Shown here: one piece after another, positions 50,545 through 58,098 of the stretch
Position numbering within the stretch: position 1 is the first letter of the stretch
Layout of the letters: every line of letters begins with the position of its first letter
Assembly: GCA_030149295.1 (NCBI GenBank)
Contig: JASBRV010000078.1
Coordinates: 1-64,000, forward strand
Reading direction: 5' to 3'
Length of the DNA: 64,000 bases
From: Bacteriovoracales bacterium
Lineage (GTDB): Bacteria > Bdellovibrionota > Bacteriovoracia > Bacteriovoracales > Bacteriovoracaceae
Translations under genes and position numbers: made by a program
Notes under the pieces: generated by a model
Databases searched by the model: none
Told to the model about the DNA's origin: nothing
The model's input: the letters and a program-made list of their open reading frames with translations, nothing else

Positions 50545-51704
50545 AGAGCACATGACTTAGGAGCAACAAAAAAGAATTTAGCACTATGGCGCATGACGCC
50601 TGCAGCTCTCTCTGCTTCTTCTCCAGAACCCCAGTAAAGATCAGCTCGACCAGGCCCTTTGATGGCACCGCCAGTGTCATGAGCAAAAACAAAACGCGCC
50701 TTTTCTTTGAAACTGACCTCCTCTTCATTTCCTTTTTGAGGATGACGATACTCTAAGAAGGCTAAGGCCCCCATTGGGAAAAGACTGAAATCAACAGCAA
50801 CAGTCTCCATTGGCATAGGCTCCACTCCAAATGTTGTAAGCCCTTTCTTTTTCTCCATCTTTTTAAAAAATACATAGCTAGGATTAAGACTCAAAAACTG
50901 ATAAAGCTTCTCTTTATCAAGCTCCTTTAAATACGCCTTAATCCTCGCAAGACTCATTTCTTCTTTGGGAATAATATCCAACAAGGACTTTCCAATGCTG
51001 TAGTATCGGTGTCCATTTTGAGCACCATAGCCTAACTCCACAACTTCTCCATTATCAAAAATAATTTGGCCACTTCCCTGAATTTGTAAAACAAAAGCGT
51101 CAATAGGCTTCATATAAGCCAACTCTAGTCCTTTTCCTTTCAGTGCCCCTTCAATATCAATTTCACTTCTTGAAAAGAAAGGAACAATTCTTTTTAAGCT
51201 ACCTGGGCCTTTTACAACACGCCCAGATACGATACCTCGAGAAACCTCTTGATCAAGAAGGTCCCCATGAGAAAAGTCCTCCATCTTAACCTCAACCAAG
51301 TCCTCGGGAATTGAATAAACTGGTTGAATAAATTCACCACTTGGAGACTTTCTAGCAGGATATACGGGAGAAAAGTAAGAGGTTAATAAAATCTGACCCC
51401 ACTCTTCCTTTCCATAGACTTCATAGAGCGCTACTTCACTGTCTAATGACAATCCTTCAAGAAAGTCTGCATAGTTCTCAGGCGTTACCTCACATACTCC
51501 AAACTGAAGAGTTCCTCCAAAAGGTCGCTCCTTTAATCGCTTAGCCGTTGTCCTTACCCCTCTCTCACTAACCCAGGCGCCACCAAGACCACTAATCCTT
51601 ACTATTCGATGAAAGCGCATGGCCTTATCTCTTGAGTCGATCTCCATACGAGCACAACCCATGACAAAACAACTTACCAGCAAGAACCTGACAAAAACAC
51701 TCAT
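50541..51704 (-). CDS. mltA: Membrane-bound lytic murein transglycosylase A
   Basis: 387-residue lipoprotein (lipobox VMGC, Cys17). It cuts peptidoglycan glycan strands and makes 1,6-anhydro ends. The MltA barrel and 3D domain are visible: LLTSYFSPVYPA, AFVLQIQGSGQIIF, LNPSYVFFKKM, and FAHDTGGAIKGPGRADLYWG with the catalytic Asp. Length is normal. It is divergent from the 51757 gene. Confidence 0.95.
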   Translation of the reverse strand: MSVFVRFLLVSCFVMGCARMEIDSRDKAMRFHRIVRISGLGGAWVSERGVRTTAKRLKERPFGGTLQFGVCEVTPENYADFLEGLSLDSEVALYEVYGKEEWGQILLTSYFSPVYPARKSPSGEFIQPVYSIPEDLVEVKMEDFSHGDLLDQEVSRGIVSGRVVKGPGSLKRIVPFFSRSEIDIEGALKGKGLELAYMKPIDAFVLQIQGSGQIIFDNGEVVELGYGAQNGHRYYSIGKSLLDIIPKEEMSLARIKAYLKELDKEKLYQFLSLNPSYVFFKKMEKKKGLTTFGVEPMPMETVAVDFSLFPMGALAFLEYRHPQKGNEEEVSFKEKARFVFAHDTGGAIKGPGRADLYWGSGEEAERAAGVMRHSAKFFFVAPKSCAL

Positions 51705-51712
51705 GAGACCTC

Positions 51713-51740
51713 TAAACTTAGTTCCTAATATCTCCGATAG
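51713..51740 (+). promoter_or_regulatory. Sigma-28-like promoter of exported 499-residue protein
   Basis: -35 TAAACTTA (six of eight), 12-base spacer, -10 TCCGATAG (six of eight). Lies in the mltA/51757 divergent gap and points right; GAGG and ATG 51757 follow. Confidence 0.55.
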
Positions 51741-51756
51741 TTATTATGAGGTTTTT

Positions 51757-53256
51757 ATGCGAATTAGGCTAATAGCAATTCTTTATTTCTACGTTTTAAC
51801 TGGAGTGGCCCATGCAGGGTGCCTTCCTACTCTTAAAAGATTAATGAATAAAGGTCCGTTTGCTCACACTGAAGAATATAAATTAAGAGAAAAGATCGCC
51901 CGCATTGAAGAGATGACTAATTTTTTTCGTAGAAAAAAAGATAATCCAGAGCCTGCACTTAATATCAAAATTTATAAAAAAGTTAACATCATGAATGAAC
52001 ACCTTCTCAATGGAACTCATGCGGCTAACGAGAGAAATTGGCAAACATTTTTTCGTGAATTTGAAGCCAATTACATCAGCTTCAAAAGATCTAAAGAGCT
52101 TATTGATGTTCTCAACCAAAATCCAGATGAGCTAACATCAACTTTTCTCATCCGGATTGAAGGAATGGGTTATCCTAAAGCCTACCGTGACTTTATTACC
52201 GCAAGAATTGATGAGTATGGTAGCTTAGATGGCCTTAAGAAAGCACTCGATTTAGAGTCCAAAAACACCCTCGTCAAATTAGGCAATGATTATCAAGAGT
52301 ACCGAATCATAAGAGAAAACTTGGAAGAGCTTAAGGAAAAGCCTGGTTGTAATGAAAACTGTAGACGTATGATTGACATGCTTCGAGGAAGTCTTGGTGC
52401 TGACTCTCAAAAGAATAAGCTCATTCATGATATATTTTTTGTAGGGGAAAAAATTCCTGAGATCTCGACTATGAGAGAACTCCTGTATAGCGAAAACCTT
52501 TTTGTTCTCACAAAACTAAAACGCGAGAGGAATGCCGAGATCTTTCGCTTTTTCACTTCCTTTATGAATCAACCACAATTTATTGATAGCCTATTTGGTT
52601 ACATTTACAAGGGTAACCTTCTTGGCAAAAAAAGGGCCGTTAAATTTTTTCGCATGATTTATGATGCCCAAGCACGAAATTTTCATTTTCCTAAAATCAA
52701 TCGAGTCCTCCATGGACCAAAAGATGCAGAAAAAGCTACAGATTTATTGCAAAACCTCAACACCACAATTGATAGTGATGAGCTATTAGTCAGTTTTTCT
52801 CGTCGAGTAGATCGTCTATCTGAGGAGAAATGGAAGACTATCAAAAATCATGCCCAAGCGAATGAAGTAGACTTTCATAAACGTATGATTCAAGCAGAAG
52901 AAAAAGCTGCTGCTCGCGGTAACATTTCTCCAACCCAGGAGCCTAGTTTTGTCTCAAGACTCGCCACTCTTGTTGTAATAGGTGCTCCGGCCATAGGTTA
53001 TTTTTATTTTGATGCTCTTCCTACAAGTGTGCAAGAGATTATCTACACATCAGAAGAGGATACCCAGGTCAATCCTGATGATCCCCTCCCTGAAGAGGGA
53101 GAGATTATAACTCTTGAGGGCGAAGAGGACCAAATGATAGAGGAAATAGGCGATGTCATCCTATCTCCTGAGGGCGAGAGAAACCCTTCTTCCCGTGGAT
53201 CATCCAGAGCACTTTTTACGAAATGGTGGTGTGACCTCTTCTCTTGTTCTCCTTAA
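51757..53256 (+). CDS. Exported/membrane-anchored protein of unknown function
   Basis: 499 residues. Signal peptide IAILYFYVLTGVAHAG. The mature part is a long helical domain (25-410) without a known family; near residue 215 is a Cys pair GCNENCRR. A hydrophobic segment (LATLVVIGAPAIGYFYF) at about 425-445 could be a membrane anchor, followed by an acidic tail and a Cys-containing end. ATG 51757 is chosen (GAGG about seven bases upstream, opens the signal peptide); the frame extends to 51619 without support. Sigma-28-like promoter upstream. Confidence 0.7.
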   Translation: MRIRLIAILYFYVLTGVAHAGCLPTLKRLMNKGPFAHTEEYKLREKIARIEEMTNFFRRKKDNPEPALNIKIYKKVNIMNEHLLNGTHAANERNWQTFFREFEANYISFKRSKELIDVLNQNPDELTSTFLIRIEGMGYPKAYRDFITARIDEYGSLDGLKKALDLESKNTLVKLGNDYQEYRIIRENLEELKEKPGCNENCRRMIDMLRGSLGADSQKNKLIHDIFFVGEKIPEISTMRELLYSENLFVLTKLKRERNAEIFRFFTSFMNQPQFIDSLFGYIYKGNLLGKKRAVKFFRMIYDAQARNFHFPKINRVLHGPKDAEKATDLLQNLNTTIDSDELLVSFSRRVDRLSEEKWKTIKNHAQANEVDFHKRMIQAEEKAAARGNISPTQEPSFVSRLATLVVIGAPAIGYFYFDALPTSVQEIIYTSEEDTQVNPDDPLPEEGEIITLEGEEDQMIEEIGDVILSPEGERNPSSRGSSRALFTKWWCDLFSCSP

Positions 53257-54124
53257 GTTTCTTTAACAACTTTAATACTTCATCATTGCTTTTTTTTACT
53301 GTGGCAAAGACACTACTTTGAAGTTCCTCCAATTCACCGAGCACAATAATGTCTTTGTTTTTCTCTAATCTCTTTTTCCCCACCTCTGGCACAATGACAA
53401 AGCCGAGTCCCTGTTGGCAGATAACCTCAAATAACTCCAAGCCATCTCCCTCTCCAATAAGGGAAGGACTGATGCCATTTTGCGCAAAATAGAGGTCCCC
53501 TTCATAGCGTAAGTCTGAGGTTGAAGAATGAGCAAAGAAAGGAATTTCCTCAAGGGACTGTGGAAATGACTTCTGAAACTTCTTGTATTTTTTATGAGCA
53601 AGAGCAAAAGTTCTATTCGTTCCAACCTGAATGGAGATTAGCCCTTTTGACTGGCCCAGTTTAGCAGAAGAATAGAGAATATCGATGGCCTCATCTTCTA
53701 ATAAAGACAAAAGCTGTGGTTTTTCTAGTTCTGTAAAATTAACCTTAAAGTCTGGGTTCTTAAAAAAATCTAAAAGATCACTATAAAGTAAATATTGCGA
53801 CATAAAAGGAGTAATGCCAATTTCAATACTTCTCCTCGGCAGCTTCTCTTTATGTCGCATCCGCCTAACAAACTCTTTAGAAAGTCCAAAGAGCTCTTCA
53901 GCATACTCAAGTGCCACCTTACCTTCTCTTGTTAGATAGAGAGCCCTATTCCTTCTTTCAAAAAGCTGACAGTCCAGGAATTCTTCCAACAGTTTAATTT
54001 GATCGGATATTGTCGGCTGAGAAATAAAGAGTTTCTCGCATGCTCCTTTAATACTTCCCTCTTTTGCAGTGACATAAAAGTAAAATAAGTGGCTAAAATT
54101 TAGCCGATCAATACGATAGTCCAA
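53216..54124 (-). CDS. LysR-family transcriptional regulator
   Basis: About 302 residues. N-terminal winged helix: FSHLFYFYVTAKEGSIKGAC, then LFISQPTISDQIKLLEEFL with CQLFERRNRALYLTREG, close to the NhaR-type helix-turn-helix. The effector domain follows (IEIGITPFMSQYLLYSDLLD). I choose TTG 54124, five bases after GAGGG, because the frame start at 54253 would overlap the divergent gene. The small acidic gene at 54241 is divergent and is a candidate target. Convergent with the 51757 gene, 41-base overlap. Confidence 0.85.
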   Translation of the reverse strand: MDYRIDRLNFSHLFYFYVTAKEGSIKGACEKLFISQPTISDQIKLLEEFLDCQLFERRNRALYLTREGKVALEYAEELFGLSKEFVRRMRHKEKLPRRSIEIGITPFMSQYLLYSDLLDFFKNPDFKVNFTELEKPQLLSLLEDEAIDILYSSAKLGQSKGLISIQVGTNRTFALAHKKYKKFQKSFPQSLEEIPFFAHSSTSDLRYEGDLYFAQNGISPSLIGEGDGLELFEVICQQGLGFVIVPEVGKKRLEKNKDIIVLGELEELQSSVFATVKKSNDEVLKLLKKLKENKRRGHTTIS

Positions 54125-54240
54125 TTCGCCCTCACATAGTTTTTCCCTAACTATTTTAACAAATAAAACGATTTTTCCAAAGTGGCTTTTCAGGCGATGA
54201 TAAGTGTGCAGGAGAATCTGCTTTAACCAGTGAGGCAAAA

Positions 54241-54426
54241 ATGAAAAAATCAATCAACTCAACCCTTTCCTTCCTTATGACCATGCTCATGGTTGCAAAC
54301 CTCTACGTAAGCCCTGCAGTGGCCCAAGATGAGGGAGAAGATGTGGTAGTAGAAGAAACAACAACCACATATGAAGAGCCTGTTGAGGAATCATCTGACA
54401 CTTTCACCGTATCAGAAGACGAATAA
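54241..54426 (+). CDS. Small exported acidic protein
   Basis: 61 residues. The signal peptide is LSFLMTMLMVANLYVSPAVA (cleavage near Ala28). The mature 33 residues are almost all Glu, Asp, Thr, Val and Ser (VVVEETTTTYEEPVEESS). No family is recognised. GAGGCAAAA precedes the ATG and a very strong terminator follows, so it is a compact, probably highly expressed single-gene unit. It is divergent from a LysR gene that may control it. Confidence 0.78.
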   Translation: MKKSINSTLSFLMTMLMVANLYVSPAVAQDEGEDVVVEETTTTYEEPVEESSDTFTVSEDE

Positions 54427-54461
54427 GCCTCACTAAGCCTTCGAAATCCGATACAGGTTGT

Positions 54462-54490
54462 GGGGGGTCCTCATGGGACCCCCTCTTTTT
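54462..54490 (+). terminator. Rho-independent terminator after small acidic gene
   Basis: Stem GGGGGTCC (54463-54470) and GGACCCCC (54476-54483), loop TCATG, then TCTTTTT. Eight GC-rich pairs give a very stable terminator. Confidence 0.94.
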
Positions 54491-54530
54491 AGGCTTAATT
54501 TCCTATATTTATTGAGTTATTCTTTTTCTT

Positions 54531-54965
54531 ATGAAAATTGCTATTATTATTGTTTTTATCATCTCTATTGCTCTTCCTATCCGCTTTTACCTTCTAGGCC
54601 AAAAAAGCCAAGAGATGAGCATGGAGTTAGGTATTGGCCCTGATGGTGGACTTAAACCTTGTGATAAGAAGAGTCATTGTGTTGAGACGGGAGATATTGA
54701 AATCCCCTCTAGCCTCATGAAAGAAAGTGCTCTCGATACAATTAAGTCCCTCGCTCCCAAACTTGAATTAGAGCTCATTAAGGAGGGGCCAAATTATCTC
54801 CATTTTATCCACCAATCCGCTATTTTCGGCTTTACAGACGATATAGAGTTCTTTCAGAGTCCTTCTGGCCTGCAATTTCGTTCAGGCAGTCGAGTCGGCC
54901 ACTCCGATATGGGCGTGAATGAAAAAAGGATTAAAGCCCTTTTTCAAAAGGCGGACACAAGGTAA
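54531..54965 (+). CDS. DUF1499 family membrane protein
   Basis: 144 residues. An N-terminal hydrophobic anchor (IIIVFIISIALPIRFYLLG) is followed by a DUF1499 domain: LKPCDKKSHCVETGD, then a central FIHQSAIFGFTDDIEF and the signature RSGSRVGHSDMGVNEKRIK. Cys residues lie near the start of the domain. Function of the family is not known; it occurs in envelope or lipid-related settings in many bacteria. No near upstream ribosome site. Confidence 0.83.
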   Translation: MKIAIIIVFIISIALPIRFYLLGQKSQEMSMELGIGPDGGLKPCDKKSHCVETGDIEIPSSLMKESALDTIKSLAPKLELELIKEGPNYLHFIHQSAIFGFTDDIEFFQSPSGLQFRSGSRVGHSDMGVNEKRIKALFQKADTR

Positions 54966-55039
54966 TTTCTTACTACAGGCAATGAATTAAGTTTTTACCT
55001 AATTTTGTGTCAAATCTAAGTAAACTCTGGCTTTCCTCA

Positions 55040-55066
55040 TAGATATTTCCTCCCATCTTCCGATAA
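55040..55066 (+). promoter_or_regulatory. Sigma-28-like promoter of Cys/His-rich operon
   Basis: -35 TAGATATT (five of eight), 11-base spacer, -10 TCCGATAA (seven of eight). The -10 ends ten bases before the ATG at 55077, and no Shine-Dalgarno is seen. Weakest -35 of the set. Confidence 0.4.
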
Positions 55067-55076
55067 AGTCAGAGAA

Positions 55077-55430
55077 ATGAAAGGAAATTTACTCTTATTA
55101 CTTTCACTTACCCTCTTTTTCAGCAATGCCCTTGCTGGTAGTGCTTGTTGTTTTGAATCAGAGTCTCTCTCTAAAGAGAAAGAAGTTGCTTCTTCACATT
55201 GTCCTTATCACAAGGAAATGAATGACAAAAAAGAGAATAAACAAAATGAAAAAGATGAAAAGCACAATTGTAAGGCCATCTGCTGTAAGCTAGCCTCCCA
55301 ACTGCCTCTAAAAGTGCAAGCACCTCAAAGCAGCCTAAAAGCTATCACAAGTTTAAACTTTTACTTCCTGGAAAAAGATCCCAAAAATATCCATACCCCA
55401 TTACTGAAACCACCAATGCCTCTCTCCTAA
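55077..55430 (+). CDS. Exported Cys/His-rich protein (probable metal binding)
   Basis: 117 residues. Signal peptide LLLLLSLTLFFSNALAG. The mature part has SACCFE, SSHCPYHKEM and KHNCKAICCKLA, separated by a charged Lys/Glu stretch: Cys and His pairs typical of copper- or zinc-handling exported proteins. No family is recognised with certainty. Starts at ATG 55077. Followed 50 bases later by a second Cys-rich exported protein, so the two form a probable metal-handling operon ended by the terminator at 55711. Confidence 0.72.
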   Translation: MKGNLLLLLSLTLFFSNALAGSACCFESESLSKEKEVASSHCPYHKEMNDKKENKQNEKDEKHNCKAICCKLASQLPLKVQAPQSSLKAITSLNFYFLEKDPKNIHTPLLKPPMPLS

Positions 55431-55480
55431 TTAATCTTTGAAGAACATTTTTTTTACTTAAATTAATATTAGGAGAATTC

Positions 55481-55708
55481 ATGAAATACTTAAAATCAGC
55501 TCTATTACTGGGCTCACTCTTTGTTGCTTTTTCTTGTGCCTCAACAGCCGACGATGGCTGCTGTGGACCAAAGGGACCTACGGCCTGCGCTGAAGGCCAG
55601 TGCAAGAAAGATAAATCTTGCTGTGAAGATAAATGCGGTAATTGCAGTGGTGAAAAGAACTCTTGCAAAAGCGGTCAATGCGACCTCAAACGCAAAAAGC
55701 AGTCATAA
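55481..55708 (+). CDS. Small Cys-rich lipoprotein
   Basis: 75 residues, lipobox AFSC (Cys at about 19). The mature part is a cysteine-rich peptide with DDGCCGPKGPTACAEGQCKK, DKSCCEDKCGNCSGEKNSC and KSGQCDL, in all 13 Cys in about 57 residues, as in metallothionein-like or metal-storage peptides. AGGAG is well placed before the ATG. Likely metal binding (Cu, Zn) at the envelope, by composition only. A long hairpin terminator follows at once. Confidence 0.8.
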   Translation: MKYLKSALLLGSLFVAFSCASTADDGCCGPKGPTACAEGQCKKDKSCCEDKCGNCSGEKNSCKSGQCDLKRKKQS

Positions 55709-55710
55709 TA

Positions 55711-55729
55711 TAGGTGCGTGATACCTTTT
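55711..55729 (+). repeat. Copy B of a 19-base dispersed repeat
   Basis: TAGGTGCGTGATACCTTTT, identical to 42187-42205, here forming the outer left arm of a 19-bp hairpin. The core recalls AGGTGxxTGAxACCT-type REP elements linked to RAYT transposases, but no such transposase is in the window. Confidence 0.8.
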
Positions 55730-55767
55730 CCCATGCTCTGCAGGGGAAAAGGTATCACGCACTTTTT
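55711..55767 (+). terminator. Long-stem rho-independent terminator
   Basis: Nineteen-base perfect stem: GTGCGTGATACCTTTTCCC (55714-55732) pairs with 55744-55762, loop of 11 bases, then TTTTT. The left arm includes a 19-base sequence also found at 42187-42205, so this terminator was probably built from a small dispersed repeat. Confidence 0.94.
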
Positions 55768-55899
55768 ATAAAAAGCCTTTATTTATGGTCACATTTTCCG
55801 ATATGTCTTTAACAAAAAAATAAGTTAACTAGCTGTTTTTACAATAAGGAACAAAGAGGGGCTAAGCTAAGCCCTACCTTTAAAAACAACGGAGAAGCT

Positions 55900-56556
55900 T
55901 TGAGCTCAAAAGACTTAATCGATCTCGATGATCGCGCTCTAGTGAAGAATATTTTAGAAAAATTGAAAAATCTCAATACTAAAATTCGTATGTGGCAAAA
56001 GCTCACAAGTATCCATAAGGTAAATTACGCACAACTTGACCGCATTGATTTTAGCGAAAATGTTGTCACTCTCAAACCACTTAAGGGAAGCCGCTTTATG
56101 TTAGCGCCGACCCCTATCATTTATCTGCACTCCGATCACCGAACAACTCTCTTTAAAACAACCATTGAGTTGAGAAATCCTTTTCGTCTGGAAATAAAAG
56201 TCCCACGCTTTGTTAAAATTCAAGAAGGAAGAAGTGAGAGTAGAAAGCCTCTCGCTGATTTATATAAGGCAGAAATTATGCTTGAAGGTATCTCTCAAGA
56301 GCTAGGAGTTAAAGTTCTCGATCTCAGTCAAAGTGGTGCGGGTCTTCGCGTTCCTAAATCCTTTTTCAATCTTTGCCAGATTGGCTCTGTGCTTTGCATA
56401 TCAACTAAAGACATACCCGGCCTCAATGGTCAGTACGGAATTATACGAAATAAAATACCCTACTGTCCTAATCCATCACGTCCCCAACTTGTCCTTTATC
56501 GAGTTGGCATTGAATTTATTAAAGAAACAAACCTCGACGATCTGATCGGCTCCTGA
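55900..56556 (+). CDS. PilZ-domain-like protein (putative c-di-GMP receptor)
   Basis: 218 residues, cytoplasmic. Near residues 100-120 is RSESR, fitting the RxxxR arm of PilZ, and near 145 is DLSQSGAGLRVP, fitting the (D/N)xSxxG strand. VLYRVGIEFI closes the barrel. The N-terminal 95 residues may be a YcgR-like or other extension. Start TTG 55900, five bases after GGAG. It could bind c-di-GMP and regulate motility or surface functions, and stands near the Cys-rich pair without an obvious link. Confidence 0.72.
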   Translation: MSSKDLIDLDDRALVKNILEKLKNLNTKIRMWQKLTSIHKVNYAQLDRIDFSENVVTLKPLKGSRFMLAPTPIIYLHSDHRTTLFKTTIELRNPFRLEIKVPRFVKIQEGRSESRKPLADLYKAEIMLEGISQELGVKVLDLSQSGAGLRVPKSFFNLCQIGSVLCISTKDIPGLNGQYGIIRNKIPYCPNPSRPQLVLYRVGIEFIKETNLDDLIGS

Positions 56557-56586
56557 CTATAATTGAGATAAGTCCAAGGAGGGATT

Positions 56587-58098
56587 ATGAAACGCAGAGA
56601 ATTCTGCAAGCTGACAGTTATGTCGGCAGCTGCCTTATCTTCACCATTACTTTTTGCTCGCCAAAAAGAAACCTTTAAAGAAATTGATTGGAATAATGCC
56701 CGCTTAAGTCTTAAAGCTTATCGTAGCGTTTCTGATGTTGGCAGCTGGAACTTAGCCGATATTGAAGGCCAAATCCCAAAAGAAATAGAAGGTCATCTTC
56801 TTAGAGTTGGACCTGGTTTAAAAGTGCATCACAATACTCGCCTTCATCACTTCTTTGATGGAGACGCTTTTTATCAAAGTTTTCGATTTTCTCAAGGCCA
56901 AGTAAAATTTAGTGCTCAGTTCATTGAAACTCCTGAAAGAGTTGAAGAAAAGAAAGCAGGAAAAATGCTCTTCAATGAGTTTGGAACTATGGCACCAAAA
57001 AAAACGAGGAAGCTAAAGAATCAGCCCAATATCAACATTATTCCTTGGCGAAAAAACTATCTCGCTCTTTCAGAAGGTGGTAATCCTGTCATGCTCAATG
57101 GACATGACCTCGCCTATAAAGAAGAGCATGATTTTTTCAATACTCTTCCCCACAATGTTGGTTTTAGTGCCCATCCTAAGATTGATCCTTATACTGGTGT
57201 TGGTTACACCTTTGGTATTAAGCAAGGGGCTTCGATGGCCTTAATGGTTTATGAGATGAATCCTGAAAGCGGAAAACTAAAAGAGTTGTATCGTCTCCGC
57301 CAAGATGGCATTTATATGATTCATGACTTTATGGTTAGTGAGAATTACATCGTCTTTATTATTCCACCGGCCTACTTCAAGCTTACCGATATCATTTTCA
57401 ATAGAGGTTCTATGGCTGAAGCTCTGAAATATGACCCCTCTCTTGGCTCAAGAGTCCTGATTCTCGATAAGAAAAGAAAAGGGAAAGTGCGAGAGATATC
57501 GATTCCTTCCTCTCTCTTTTTTCACCACGGGAATCTCTATGAGAAAGACGGTCTTTTAAACCTAACTACTTGCCATGCCAAAGACGCAAGTCTACTTAAG
57601 CATATTTCTAAATGGCATGAGCCTGCTCAAAAAGGCCTCGCCCGCCCTGATGTTTTTCGCTTGGTTCTTGATCCCAACAAAGGTGAAGTTTTAGATAAAG
57701 AGGTCATCACCAGAAAGCATGACTTTCCTACTTTTAATAAATTATATTCTGGCAAAGAAGCACGCTTTCTCTATGCGGCCGAAATGGCAGATCATAATGA
57801 TCCCATGAGATTTAGTGGTATTTCAAAAATTGATATCCAAACAAAAACTCTTACAAAATACTCGGCGGAAAAAGATGAAACTCTGGGAGAACCCGTTTTT
57901 CAGGAGAAAAAAGCCAATGGTGGTCAAAAGGAAGAAGATCATGGATACCTCTTCGTCCCTGGCTATCAATCAACGAGAGATGAGAGCTTCCTTGATATTC
58001 TCGATGCCAAGAATATGCGAAGAGAAGCTCGTCTTTGGTTAGGTTCTTTCTTTCCCGTCGGTTTTCATGGAAACTTTATCGCTGATTCCACTTACTAA
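56587..58098 (+). CDS. Tat-exported carotenoid oxygenase family protein
   Basis: 503 residues. The N-terminus KRREFCKLTVMSAAALSS is a twin-arginine signal, so the protein is exported folded. The RPE65/carotenoid cleavage oxygenase propeller has four His iron ligands: His196 (SAHPKID), His246 (MIHDF), His313 or 314 (FFHHGN) and His494 (GFHGNF). The RVGPGLKVHHNT segment and HHFFDGDAFYQSFRF are typical of the family. It should split a carotenoid, apocarotenoid or phenylpropene-like double bond. Export by Tat is unusual for this family. Convergent with 58076. Confidence 0.9.
   Translation: MKRREFCKLTVMSAAALSSPLLFARQKETFKEIDWNNARLSLKAYRSVSDVGSWNLADIEGQIPKEIEGHLLRVGPGLKVHHNTRLHHFFDGDAFYQSFRFSQGQVKFSAQFIETPERVEEKKAGKMLFNEFGTMAPKKTRKLKNQPNINIIPWRKNYLALSEGGNPVMLNGHDLAYKEEHDFFNTLPHNVGFSAHPKIDPYTGVGYTFGIKQGASMALMVYEMNPESGKLKELYRLRQDGIYMIHDFMVSENYIVFIIPPAYFKLTDIIFNRGSMAEALKYDPSLGSRVLILDKKRKGKVREISIPSSLFFHHGNLYEKDGLLNLTTCHAKDASLLKHISKWHEPAQKGLARPDVFRLVLDPNKGEVLDKEVITRKHDFPTFNKLYSGKEARFLYAAEMADHNDPMRFSGISKIDIQTKTLTKYSAEKDETLGEPVFQEKKANGGQKEEDHGYLFVPGYQSTRDESFLDILDAKNMRREARLWLGSFFPVGFHGNFIADSTY

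Noticed and set aside
51619-51756. N-terminal extension of the 51757 protein
   Set aside because: Antisense to mltA and without a signal peptide at its start; GAGG and the signal peptide support 51757.
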